DNA from: Hemerocallis citrina | Lineage: Eukaryota; Streptophyta; Magnoliopsida; Asparagales; Asphodelaceae | DNA: 64,000 nucleotides | Assembly (NCBI GenBank): GCA_017893485.1 | Contig: CM030364.1 | Span: 40,775,825-40,839,824 of the forward strand | Direction of reading: 5' to 3' | In this document: positions 13,294 through 25,000 of the stretch, piece after piece | Layout: every line of letters begins with the position of its first letter | How positions within the stretch are numbered: position 1 is the first letter of the stretch | Made by a program: the position numbers and the translations under genes | The notes under the pieces: model-generated | The model's input: the letters and a program-made list of their open reading frames with translations, nothing else | The model's database searches: none | What the model was told of the DNA's origin: nothing

Positions 13294-13329
13294 TTCTACT
13301 TAACTGATTTTTTTTTCTTTTTCTTTTTA

Positions 13330-13500
13330 AGGTCCGGCACTACTGTGGCATTACCATTACCGCACCAATATTTCAGTATTACCGAAATCTTGACATGGTA
13401 ATGGTAGAGAAATCTGTGTACCATGTATCTCAGTAGGATAGACAGTAGAGCAATCATGGTATGGTATGGTACAGTTTACCATCGCTAGTACTAGATACCC
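13330..13500. repeat. ggtatggtac-rich repeat, related to 11245-11363
   Basis: Contains ggcattaccattaccgc, catggtaatgg and atggtatggtatggtaca, self-complementary and similar in composition to the repeat left of the FPP fragment. The FPP fragment therefore sits between two related repeats. No target-site duplication was established. Confidence 0.45.
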
Positions 13501-13552
13501 TACCAAAAGAAAACACAGAAAAAGAACCTGAAGAAGATTTTGATATGATATA

Positions 13553-16500
13553 TGTAACCCCTGTTTTCATTAATACGTATTTTTAAAGGTATTTTTCCGT
13601 ATTTAAATTTTCAGTATATTATAACTATTTTTCCAAAATTTATTTTGTTATTTAAACCATTTTTATGAACCCAATTGTTTAGTAATTTATTACAAGCCCA
13701 AGTTGTATTTTCTTTCCATTATTTGTTATTTTGAAATTCAATTGTTATTCCAAGCCCAAGTTACATTACTAATTTTATTAATTTTTTTAAGTGTGAGCCC
13801 AATTCTACATTTTGATTTTTATTAAATTGTTAAATTAATTTGAGCCCAAAAAATTTAGCCCAACATCCTATTTGCTTTATTTAAATATTTTAAACTCATT
13901 TTCAGCCCAAGCCCATCCAATAAACCCAGAACCCATATATAGTACAGATTATTATTATACACCTATTCCTATACAATTCTCCACACCCTCCCCACTTTTT
14001 GTCCCGTACTCCAACTCCTCCCCACTCCTCAAATCCGGTACAGCACTTTCCCCATTCTCCTAGTAACTACCCCACTCTTCTCACCCGTTACTTTATTTAT
14101 TCCATTATAATAATCTCCCTACCCCGTTCTCTATCTCCCCCGTTACCACTCTCTCTCCCCGTTTCATCTCTTCTTCACCCCCCTCTGTTCTTCAACCAAA
14201 CGAAGCAAAACAGAACAAACCCAAAACTACCCACCTCCGTCGCCAGCTTCCCCTGCGTCGCGCCACAACCCCTCGCCCGTTGCTGCTCCATCTCCGCGCG
14301 TCGCCGCGAGCCATTTCTGCTCGTCCACTGCCGCTCGACCTTCCCTCGCTCGCCTCCAGCTCCGTCGCCATCCCCTGCCCCAGTCGGAGCTCTGCCTCCA
14401 CTCACGCCCATCTCCATCTTCCTTCGCTCAAGCCGCCGAGCTCTTCGTCGTCGACTCCATCGAAGCCCCCAACCTCCAGCTTCGACTTCTCCATCCCCAG
14501 TTCTCCTCGCCACCGTCTTCAATCCACTGGTCGTCTTCAACCTCGAAGTTTCGCCTTCGGCCCAGTCATCGCCATCGACAGCCACGACCACTACCGCTGT
14601 CTCCATTCCCCTCCCGCATCGTCTCCGAGCGCTTCTTCGCTCGATCCCCTTTCCGCCAGTCGTCTTCTCCACCAGTCGAAGCTCGCGACAACAGCGTCGT
14701 CTCCTTTCCTGCGCCAGAACCAGTCGAAGCTCAGCCGCGACTCCACCTTCCCTCCAGTTGCACTGACGAGTCGAAGCCATTTCCCCTCCGCTCAGGTACC
14801 TCGCCATCGAAGCTCAGCCTTCACCGCTCGAACTTCCATCGCGACCTTCCAGTCGCCGTGCCGCGCCGCTCCCGCCAGTCGCCGCCGTTGCCGAGCCAGC
14901 CGCTGCCCATCGCTTCCGCACTCAGTTCCCTCTCGCTCTCTCTCTTTTTCTATCTCTCTCTCTCTCTCTGTTCTGGGGATTAAGAAGAAGAGTTTTGGGG
15001 ATTATCTGGTTGCTGTTTGGAAATCTGATTTTATTGATTGTATTGGGAATTATTTTTGCTGTTGGATTATTGTATGGTGTTTGGTGTTGTGGGGAGATCC
15101 GATTGGGAAAGGTGGGTGTTGCTATTTGCTGCCTTGGAGTTATTGAAGTGGAGTTGCTGTTTGGAGCTTTTCTGGCTTGGAGCTATTAAAAGGAATTGTT
15201 GCTGCTTTGGCGTGGCTGCCACACACATCTTACACGTGTTCGACTGCCCAGGATACTGATCCCGTTATTCTATCTTTAATTTCATCGTCGTCGACTAACA
15301 GGCAAGTGTCTCTTGTACAATTTTATTGTTCTAGTACAAGCCTTTGTAAAAATACCGCAAGTATATTATTTTTGACTCCAATTCGCATTCATAAGTCGAA
15401 TTGATAACCGTTTCCATACATAATCCGTATCCCGTATTCGTACAAGATCACGAATACTTTGTTGCCATGTCCCTTGCATGAACACGATACACATATATAC
15501 TACTATACATGATGTTGTGCATGAATTGCTTGTTATTAGGTTGCATGTTGTTATAATATATTTTATTCTTGATTAAGTGTTATGCATGTCATTAGTTGCA
15601 TTACATGTTTTATAAGTCCTGAAATATGTTTCCTGTCTCGTATAAGTCTTGATACTTGATCTTGTCATGTTACTCTTGCCATGTTACCCGTCCATGTTGT
15701 TGCATGTAGTTATTGTTCATGTTTAATTGTAATTAAAAAGATAACAAGCCGGGGTATAAAGGGAAAAGATTTAGTAGTGGACAATATAGAAGAGCGTACT
15801 CGGTCGGGGGCTCGTGGTTCCTCGTTGCAAATTTGTAAGTTACAAGCTACAAGTTTGCTAAATTACAGGTTTACATGTGCACGTTACAAGACACACTAAC
15901 TACATGTTCCACATTGCACGTATCTTGATACAAGATATACTCGACTTGACTTGACTTGACATGACATGACATGATTCCCGAGTACGTGACCTATAGAATC
16001 CACCACTAGTCTAAACGTTCACTTGATTGCGAGTAGCAACCATGTAGTATGGGATGCATGAAGTGCTACCTAGTTAGGTTAATAAAAGACATGACATGAC
16101 ACGTATACTTGCATGATCCGTTTACATGTTACATGTTATGATGACTGGTTTACTTGTTTACATGTTACGCGTTCATGTTGACATGTTTACTTGCTTACTC
16201 GTTTACATGTTACATGTTACTATGGATTATTTAATTGTTCACATGCACGTTATTTGTTCCATGAGGTCTTGTTCTTGATTCTGTCACATGTTGTATTTGC
16301 TCTATTATATGATTCTTGATTCCTTGCTCGTTTTTCCTGCTTTTGTTTCATTCTATTTTTTTGTCCCGTTGCTTGTACCACTTGCGGTCCGTGACTTGCA
16401 TTAACGGGTACCACTTGTTTCTTTCCTTGTAATAATATACTTGCAGGCCCAGATGGAGAATTACCTGAAGGTGTTGCTGAACAGAGATTCTAGTCTTGTT

Positions 16501-16768
16501 TATTTTCATGTTATTTTAATTCATGTTTATTCATGTAATCTTGTTGTAATCCGGGCGTGTTTGACCCGTAACTATGTTTCTTTCCAGTTGTTGGTTCATG
16601 TAATATTCATGTACTTTGTTATCCTGTTGTGATTTTATATGTTATCGTGGTTGAAATTGTATCTTGTTGTTGAGTTAAATTTACAGCTTATGAATGATGT
16701 ATCTGCATCATTCGCTGGGCCTCAGTTACGTGCCCGTGTTTCCGTATTCTGGGAAGCGGGGCGTGACA
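13553..16768 (+). mobile_element. Solo LTR, 3.2 kb, TSD atata
   Basis: Starts tgtaacccctgttttc and ends gaagcggggcgtgaca, giving TG...CA ends with a short TGTNAC/GTGACA inverted match. The 5-bp atata is present on both sides (13548-13552, 16769-16773). Removing the element restores gatatgatataactc, which also occurs intact at about 16924-16938 in a nearby duplicated sequence. That supports a precise insertion. The middle (about 14000-14990) is C-rich and opens long accidental reading frames. The last kilobase is homologous to both ends of the palindrome at 33021-38159. Long LTRs with such ends are typical of Ty3/gypsy chromoviruses (Tekay/Del type); this lineage is an inference because no internal domain is present. 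Confidence 0.75.
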
Positions 16769-16773
16769 ATATA

Positions 16774-17006
16774 ACTCAATGGGAAAAAGAAAATTGAAAA
16801 GAAGAAGGTTTTTTTTTAACCAGGAAAATGTAGACATAATGTCTACCTCAAAATATATTAAAGTAGTTAAAACAAGAACAAAAGAAGGTTATAAAATCTT
16901 AAGTTTAAGTCGAGAAGGTTTGGATATGATATAACTCCCAGATGGAGAAAAGAAAATTAAAAAGTGAAAAGGCCATTAAATCCTTTTAATTAAATTCAAG
17001 TATAGG
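16774..17006. other. Spacer containing a short duplicated sequence
   Basis: The sequence gatatgatataactc followed by an A/G-rich tail occurs here at about 16924 and again across the solo-LTR insertion site (13543-13552 plus 16774 onward). Between them is about 120 bp of unrelated AT-rich DNA. No gene is seen. Confidence 0.5.
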
Positions 17007-17243
17007 TTTAAGGACAAAATAGCATCCAAAGTTTTCCTTAGTTTCCAAATAGCACCCAAAGTTTTTCTAATACCCAATTAGCATCCTAAGTTTTTATAAT
17101 TGGACCAAATAGCATCTCTATTAATTTCTAAACGGAATGATGGTCAAAAGACTGAAATACGGAATACCATTGTTCAGTTCTTCTTCTTCAACCTCTTCCA
17201 TTTTTTCTTGTTTGACTTTTTTTTAAAAAAATTGGTGGTGTTT

Positions 17244-17482
17244 GAAGGTGATGGTGATGGTGATGGTGATGGTGATGGTGATGGATTTCGGGGATAGGGA
17301 ACATGGTGGTCAATGGTGGAGATGAAGGTAATGGTGATGGTGATGAATTTCGAGAAACGGGGGAATGGTCATCGGTGGTGGAGATGAAGGTGATGGTGAT
17401 GGATTTCTGAGGTGGTGGAGATGGTGGTTGGAGATGGTGGAGATGGTGAGGAAGGTGGTTGGAGATGGTGTTTGGTGGTGGA
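17244..17482. repeat. GGTGAT/GGTGGAGAT minisatellite
   Basis: Six-base ggtgat units at 17246-17283, then degenerate ggtgatggtgat and ggtggagatggt units to about 17480. It lies inside the MITE. The histidine- and proline-rich frames read from it are artefacts of the repeat. Confidence 0.85.
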
Positions 17483-17740
17483 GATGATGGTGGAGATTGT
17501 GGTCGGAGGTGGCGGGTTTCGTAATTTGTATAAGAAGATGAGGGCAATTTTGATATTTCACACTCTTCTTAACTGGTTTAAATCCGTTATAAGGTATATT
17601 CGGAGAATTTTCCATTAACTTAACAGAAAACTTAATAGCTGGTGTTATTTAGTCCAATTATAAAAACTTTGGGTGATATTGGGTATTAGTAAAACTTTAG
17701 GTGCTATTTAGGAATTAAGATAAACTTTGGGTGTTGTTTC

Positions 17741-18478
17741 TGTCGAAGAAATCTACTCCCAACTCATAGTGCTAATAGCGGAAACACACCACAAGCAATA
17801 GAAATTCCCAAAACTTAGATGAACCAAGAACAAGCCATCACAATATATGGATCTCACAAGAACACAACCAATATGTAGAGATAACCAATAATTCTTATTC
17901 CCAAAGAAATACAAAGATTACAAAAGAGATTACAACACTCAATCTTTCTCTCTCACCTTTGAAACACTCGGCATAATCTCTCTTGAAGTTAGACAATGAT
18001 AGCGGCTCACCTCTTGATACACAAATTGATCTATTCAGATTAGATTAGATCCAAAAAGATAACTAAACCCTAGAGTTTACGGCCATATATATAGCCTCTA
18101 AGTAAACTCTAAAAGATAAACACAAATATAGCAATTGGGCCTTTAAACTCGTAAGCCCAAAAACAATCAGCCGACGTTGTCGGTCGACCGCACCCCAAGT
18201 GTCGGTCGACTACAATGTGTAGAACCAACCCAGAGAGCTGACCGGTCGACTACACCCCCCTAGGTCGGTTGACTGTCCTCTCCTCTGTTGGACTTATACA
18301 CTTGAAGAACTCTCTGTCTAGGGTCGGTCGACTGCACTCCCAAGTCAGTCGACCGCAACCCTCCAGACAATTTCTTCTACTTCGCTGCTTGTCTTCTCAT
18401 ACTTCTTTGTCTTCTCCTCTTCTTCTCCAACTTCAAGTACCCCGTGCCTATGTGTATTTGAGGCCACAATTCCTAAGA
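17741..18478 (-). repeat. 3' LTR of the gag-only copia
   Basis: tgtcgaagaaatctactccc ... ccacaattcctaaga in + orientation. It aligns with 20360-21074. The first copy is about 24 bp longer, from small indels around the gtcggtcgac repeats. Confidence 0.88.
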
Positions 18479-19229
18479 ATCTCCCCTTGGACCAAATACA
18501 CCACGCTTCAAAGTTATTGCAATCTTTCCTCGTATTATCTCGGCCATCTCCCACTTTCATGGAAGACCCAAGTACTCCCCACTCTCAAGAAGAGCACCTC
18601 CGCTACTCCACCACGTGGAGTGCACCAACCACCCCTCATCGCCTCATGAAGGATGTGCTCCACCAATCGCATAGAGCACGAATACCAGAGAAACAACCTC
18701 CCGTGTCGGATTCCATGTTATGAGACTCCCCAACTCGTAAAATCTCCATCAACACCGGACATGGTTCAAAGTCTCTCAATGCACCCTTTGCACTAGAAAC
18801 CTCCATGGACGACACCTCCACAAACTCCGCAGACTGTTCAACCCCTACAGTCCCAATTCGGTTACCCTCATCGACATCACCCAGCATATCGATATCAGTG
18901 CTCTCTATCACACAAGAGCGACTTAAAGCTTCAAATGCCCATTCGCAAAGTACCTCTCCGCAGCAACGTCATGCCCTCTAGAATTAATTCCATGGCCAGC
19001 AGCTCCCACTAAATTAGTAACCTCCCCTCCATAACTAAAAGAATTCGGTTGCACCCCACACAACCTACTACTCGATTCTGACTGAGAGTCAACTACAGGA
19101 GAAACGCCCCTCATCTCTAAGCAAATACAGTGTTCCCTCACGCTTTTCTTTTGCAATCACCCTTGAACCTGCAGCTATGCACCACTCCCCACTACCAACT
19201 GTAGTAGACAACCCCTCTTAGTCTAGCCT

Positions 19230-20331
19230 TCTAATCGAGATAAGATTTTCTTTCAAGTCTGGAACATATCTTGTCTCCCGCAAGACAACACTTTGATCAT
19301 TAATGGTATTCACGCGAACAGTACCAACCCCACGTACAGGACACCGATGACCATTCCCCATGATCACAGCTCCAAAAGAACCCTCCTCGTAGTCATCAAA
19401 TACCTCTCTCCTCAGAGTGCAATGAAAAGAAGATCCTGAATCAATACACCAATCTTAAGTGCCCAACTCCTTCCAAGCTGATAAGCATAACTCCTCAACA
19501 AGCCCTCCTTGAACTTTCTTTAGGTTATCTCTCTTCGGTTTCTCCTGCTTCTTCTTCATATAAGCCTTACAACTGCACATCATGTGACCCTTTTTGTGAC
19601 AATACCAGTACTCAGGCCCATGTCCCCCATTGCTGTCATCAGACCCACTCTCAAATGAACTACTCTGATCCTTTCTTCTTCAACTGCTCTTAGATCTCCC
19701 ACGTCTCTTCTCAACGTACATAGCAGAATCTCTAGAAGATGATGATGGATATTCTCCGTTTCTCACCCTTCTCACCTTCTCGTTCAGAATGCTACTCACC
19801 ACATCCTGTAGAGTCGTCGAATCTGTCATAGTGCCTGTAATAGTCGGTTCCACCGTACCATAACTATCGGGTAAAGTAGATAGAAGTAACAATGACTGCC
19901 CCCTCTCTGAAAACTTCAAACCTGCAGCTTCCATCTGGTTGTAAACCATACAGTAATTGTTCACATGCTCTGCTGTTGAACCCCATTCCTTCAACTTCAT
20001 ATTAACCAATTTCTTCAGATGAAGAATTTGGTTAGAGGTCGACGGTTTCTCATACATATCCATGAGAATCTCCATAGCCTCGTTTGTGGTCTTTGCCTTC
20101 GAGATATGAAATAACGCCTTCCTATTCAGCCCCAACTGAATCTGCCCCAGCGCCTTCTGATCCAAACGATTCCAATCCACCAAGACCTTCGCATCCTTGT
20201 CTGCACCTACCGGCTGCTCATCAAACAACAGACCATCAAGATATTTCTAACGAAGATACGCTATCATCTGAATCTTCTACATCGCGAAGTCACTCCCATC
20301 GAATCTCTCGATCTTCATCTTGTTATCGGCC
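19230..20331 (-). pseudogene. Copia gag and protease remnant
   Basis: Starts at the ATG at about 20331 (MADNKMKIERFDGSDFAM), with two early stops before an open stretch from 20228 to 19680. That stretch holds the gag core (LHLKKLVNMKLKEWGSTAEH; LLLLSTLPDSY), a typical copia UBN2-like gag. A zinc knuckle (YWYCHKKGHMMCSC) lies near 19575-19615. A protease remnant follows (WCIDSGSSFHC near 19440; GNGHRCPVRGVGTVRV near 19340). The coding track fades after about 19230. Confidence 0.85.
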
Positions 20332-20359
20332 ATCTCGAACTAACTGCTCTGATACCACT

Positions 20360-21074
20360 TGTCAGATGATCTACCCCACAACTCGTAGTGCTAATAGCGG
20401 AAACACACCACAAGAAATAGAATCTCTCAAGACTTAGATGAACCAAGAACAAGCCAGTACAATATATGGATCTCACAAAAACACAACCAATATGCAGAGA
20501 TAACCAATACTTCTTATTCCCAAAGAAATACAAAGATTACAAAAGAGATTACAATTCTCAATCTCTCTCTCTCACCTTTGAAACACTTGGCACAATCTCT
20601 CTTGAAGTTGGACAATGATAACGGCTCACCTCTTGATACACAAATTGATCTATTCAGATTAGATTAGATCCAAAAAGATAACTAAACCCTAGAGTTTACG
20701 ACCATATATATAGCCCCCAAGTAAATCCCAAAAGATAAATACAAATATAGTAATTGGGCCTTTAAACTCGTAAGCCCAAAAACAATCAGCCGACGTTGTC
20801 GGTCGGCCGCACCCCAAGTGTCGGTCTACTGCAACGTGTAGAACCAACCCAGAGAGTTGACCGGTCGACCGTCCTCTCCTCTGTTGGACTTATACACACG
20901 AAGAACTCTCAGTCTAGGGTCGGTCGACTACACCCCCAGGTCAGTCGACCGCAACCCTCCAGACTACTTCTTCTATATCGCTTCTTGTCTTCTCTTACTT
21001 CTTTGTCTCCTCCTCTTCTTCTCCAACTTCAAGTACCCCGTGCCTACGTGTATTTGAGGCCACAATTTCTAACA
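20360..21074 (-). repeat. 5' LTR of the gag-only copia
   Basis: tgtcagatgatctacc ... ccacaatttctaaca in + orientation, 715 bp. It is bordered on its left by the primer-binding site (minus strand) and on its right by the gtttc duplication. Confidence 0.9.
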
Positions 21075-21156
21075 GTTTCGTTCTTAGCCCTTACGTATAT
21101 GCATTTCAGTTATATGCAATTCGACTCGCTATTAATTTAGATAATTTTGTTTCCAA

Positions 21157-21597
21157 AAAGTGAGGTCCACAGTTCAAATACCTAAGAAACAAGTAGCCGA
21201 TGAATTAAAATTGGAACTAACTCAATTCGTGGAGTTAGAAGCCTTTACACAATTTGCGTATGATCTCTGTAATGTTACTCAAAATCAATTAGCACGAGGT
21301 CAACGATTACGCAATTAACTCAAACAATCCCAGCCACACCCTTTTACAGTGGAAGAACATATAGCTACTATTTATACTGGAGCGAACTTGTATTTTGATT
21401 CGTTAGAAATTGGACTAGCGAAATAATTTCTCACTAGGTTACACATACTTAAAATGGAATAAACTTCAATTCCTAAAAATTTATATCTACAATTAATATA
21501 CCAAGACATTTACCAAGCAAGCAAAAAAACCCTTTTCAAGGAATCTATTCAGAAACAGAGTGATCTACTTCTGGAGAAACAAGTAGGTTATTTCTAA
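21157..21597 (+). pseudogene. atpA: Degenerate plastid atpA (ATP synthase alpha) 3' end: nuclear plastid DNA
   Basis: The + frame reads [26 protein letters not shown], then [13 protein letters not shown], a stop, LKQSQ, then [20 protein letters not shown] and finally ESIQKQSDLLLEKQV before a terminal stop. Order and motifs match the C-terminal 145 or so residues of the plastid F1 alpha subunit ([30 protein letters not shown]). They do not match the mitochondrial homologue. In-frame stops and many replacements show long decay in the nucleus. It sits between two copia insertions. No other plastid sequence was recognised directly beside it. Confidence 0.82.
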
Positions 21598-21715
21598 GAT
21601 TTCAAACTATACCAAAGGTCTCCACCGTCAATAATATTCGTAGTAACCCTTTTATTATGTGAAGTATTTAAATACTAGCATTTTTTAAAGCTATAAATAT
21701 ATTCGAAATGAGAAG

Positions 21716-22003
21716 TGTTAGGATCGTGAGAAAAACAACAGAGATAAATTTGAGAAGAAAACAACACAAATATTATTTCTCAATCTCAAAAAGATTTACA
21801 AAAAAAACTCTCAATACTTTATAAGCTCTCTGTGGCTATCAATCTCTATTTTTCTCTTCAGTTGAGTGTATCATCAAATGAAGAAAATAGTGAGAATTTA
21901 TAGAAGGGGAAGAGACACCATGCTTGCACCAAACGTTGTCATGCATCAGCATGCACCAAACGTTGCATGCATGAGTGCATGCTCTTTTGTGGCGGGACCT
22001 ACA
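21716..22003 (-). repeat. 3' LTR of the intact copia (288 bp)
   Basis: Same ends as the other LTR. It lacks the extra 19-bp repeat copies present at 26328-26405. Confidence 0.96.
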
Positions 22004-22036
22004 ATTCTCCCCCTCACGCCACATCTGCACCAATCG

Positions 22037-25000
22037 TCATCTCTTATCCATTCCAGTTATGTCTCTGCATAACTCTAGTTTCTCCCGAGACACAATCTTT
22101 GTCAACATGTCTGCTGGATTCTCCTTCGTGTGGATCTTCATCAGTTTCAACAATTGTTGATCCATCACCTCGCGTATCCAGTGATAGTGAATATCAATAT
22201 GTTTTGTTCGAGAATGGTACATTGAATTCTTGCTCAAATCCAGAACACTCTGACTGTCACAATGTACCTTGTAGTCATTCTGCTTGATCCCGAGTTCTTG
22301 TAGAAATCGCTTTAACCACAACATCTCCTTGCCAGCTTCAGCGGCAGCAATGTACTCTGCTTCTATCGTAGATAGTGCAACGCACTTCTGCAACCTTGAC
22401 TGCCATGACACAGCTCCCCCTGCAAAAGTGTAGATAAAACCAGAAGTCGATTTTCTACCATCAAGATCTCCGGCCATATCTGCATCTGTATAGCCTTCCA
22501 AAACCGGATGAGCTCCCCCGTAACACAAACATATCTTTGAAGTACCCTTAAGATACCTGAGAATCCACTTAACAGCCTCCCAATGCTCATTTCCTGGATT
22601 AGAGAGAAATCTGCTTGCCACACCCACTGCATGTGCAATATCCGGCCCCGTACACACCATTGCATACATCAGACTTCCAACCGCTGAAGAATAAGGCACA
22701 ACTTCCATTTCCTCTATCTCTTTCCTGGATGAGGGACACGAACTCTTGCTCAACTTGAAATGATTAGCCAGTGGGATGCTAACTGGCTTGGCACCCTCCA
22801 TGTTGAATCGCTTGATCACCCGTTCAACATATTTCTCTTGAGATAACCACAATCTTCGGGCCTTTCTGTCTTGAGAGATGTTCATACCTAAAATCTGCTG
22901 AGCTGGCCCAAGGTCCTTCATATCAAAGACCTTAGAGAGTTCTATCTTCAGCTGTCTGATCTTCACTGCATCTTGTCCGACGACCAACATGTCATCGGCA
23001 TATAGTAACAGTGCAATGAAATTTCCATCAGGGGACCTTTGAATGTAGACGCATTGATCTGCAGCAGTCCTCTTGTAGCCTTGACTCACCATGAATGAAT
23101 CAAACTTCTTGTACCATTGCCTTGGTGCTTGCTTGAGGCCATACAAACTCTTCTTCAGCTTACATACGAGATTCTCTTTTCCTGGAACCTCGTATCCCTC
23201 TGGCTGCTCCATGTAAATTTCTTCATGCAGATCACCGTGAAGAAATGCAGTCTTCACATCCATTTGTTCAAGCTCCAAGTCTAGGCTAGCTGCTAATCCG
23301 AGCATGACTCGGATTGAAGTCATCTTTACAACTGGAGAAAAAATCTCACCAAAATCGATGCCTTTCTTCTGAAGGAATCCTTTGACCACTAGCCGAGCTT
23401 TGTGCTTCACCACCTTTCCGCTGCCATCTTTCTTGAGCTTGAATACCCACTTGTTCTTTAGTGCCTTCTTCCCTCCTGGAAGCTTAACCAAATCGTAGGT
23501 TTGGTTCTTCTCTAAAGAGTCCATCTCATCCCGCAAAGCGTGCAGCCAGTTGTCTTTGTCTGGATGAGACAATGCTTCCTGGAAATTCTCTGGCTCTCCT
23601 TCATCAGTAAGAAGAATGTACTCTGATTCTAGATATTTAGTAGACGGAACATGGCCTCTTTCAGATCTACGTAGCTGAGGCTCACTCGTCTCAAGCGGTG
23701 TATCATTATCTTGTACTGGTTCTGCAGCTGTGAAAGGTTGCGGCTCCCCAGGCTCATCAATCCCTTCTTCCTCCTCCTCTGGTTCTGCTTCTAGTTCTTG
23801 ATCAGACACATCATCATCTGCGGCAGCTTGTACTGGTACTGTATCTGGAACAAAGTCCTGAGTACTGACAGGACTTTCAGCAATTGTAGGCTTTTCAGTG
23901 TCCCCATATGTCTGATTTTCATGGAACACCACGTCTCTACTTCTGATGGGCTTCTTCGTCTTTAGATCCCATAGCCTGTATCCAAACTCCTCGTCTCCAT
24001 AGCCTATGAAAATGCATGGAGTGGTTCTCGCATCGAGCTTCTGCCTGAGCTCCTTTGAGACATGTGCATAAGCCAGACATCCAAATGTCCTCAGGTGAGA
24101 GTAGGAGGGGTTTTTGCCGGTCCATTTCTTCTCCGGGATGTTGAAATTCAGCGGGACTGATGGAGAACGATTGATCAAGTAGCAGGCGGTGCGAACAGCT
24201 TCTCCCCAAAATGGCTTTGGCAGCTTTGCTGTGCTGAGCATACTTCTGACTCTTTCCATGATTGTTCGGTTCATTCTTTCTGCTACCCCATTGTGTTGCG
24301 GGGTACGTGGAACCGTCTTCTCGTGCCGAATGTCCTGACTCTTGCAATAGGCATCAAAACTCCTGGATGTATACTCGCCTCCGTTATCTGAGCGAAGGCA
24401 CTTCAGCTTCTTCCCCGTTTCACGCTCTACCATGTCATGAAATGATTTGAAGATTTCCAAGACCTGATCTTTTGTCTTCAGAAAATACACCCACACCTTC
24501 TGAGAAGCATCATCAATAAATGTCAGAAAGTATTTGTTACCGCCTAGCGACTCCACCTCCATGGGACCGCAAACATCAGAATGTATCAGACTGAGCAACT
24601 CTGATCTCCTTGTCGAAGAGGAACTAAAAGAGACTCTTCGCTGCTTGCCAAATAAACAGCTGCTGCAAGGTTGAAGCTCTGCATTCTTGGTAATGGAGAT
24701 AAGATTTTCCTTCATCAAGGTTGATAAACCTTTCTCACTCATGTGACCGAGTCTCTGGTGCCACAGTTTCTGCGAAGCTTCATGTTCAACAATATTGAGA
24801 CTCTCCACATTGATCTTCACATGAGTCTTGTACAAAGTGCTGCAGAGATATCCACGAGCGATCACCATTACACCTTTCAGCATCCTCCACGAGCCTTTGC
24901 AAAAACGGTTATCATAGCCCTTTTCATCTAGGGCTCTCACCGAAAGAAGATTTTGTCGAAGTTCAGGTACATGGCGAACATCCTGCAGTGTGATTGTGCA

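Larger units (their letters stand above)
17741..21074 (-). mobile_element. Non-autonomous Ty1/copia (gag and protease only), TSD gtttc
   Basis: LTRs lie at 17741-18478 and 20360-21074 in opposite-strand sense. The 5-bp gtttc flanks both sides (17736-17740, 21075-21079). On the minus strand, tggtatcagagc (20358-20347) follows the 5' LTR, matching the initiator-Met tRNA primer site. A purine tract aaggggagatt (18489-18479) precedes the 3' LTR. The internal part is only 1.9 kb: gag, zinc knuckle and a protease remnant, then about 0.7 kb without known domains. Integrase, RT and RNase H are absent, so it must have moved with proteins from a related element. The LTRs carry repeated gtcggtcgac motifs. 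Confidence 0.92.
17007..21090. mobile_element. Long-TIR MITE, split by a copia insertion
   Basis: The left end (17007-17125) reads aggtttaaggacaaaatagc, then three spaced repeats of the type aatagca(t/c)ccaaagttt. The right end (about 17640-17740 plus 21080-21090) is its inverted counterpart: ggtgttatttagtccaatta, actttgggtgatattgggta and so on. The inverted ends span roughly 110 bp. The last ten or so bases of the right end, gttcttagccc, lie beyond the inserted copia. The core holds a GGTGAT minisatellite and no transposase. A Mutator-like affiliation is possible, but no clear target-site duplication was found. Confidence 0.75.

Noticed and set aside
13999..15146. Two long overlapping + strand open frames (255 and 288 codons), Ser/Pro/Arg-rich, and one on the minus strand
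   Set aside because: They are all open at once because the stretch is C-rich and lacks stops. They lie inside the solo LTR, show no domain, and have low-complexity composition.
17188..17618. His- and Pro-rich frames (HHHHHHH)
   Set aside because: Translation of the GGTGAT minisatellite inside the MITE.
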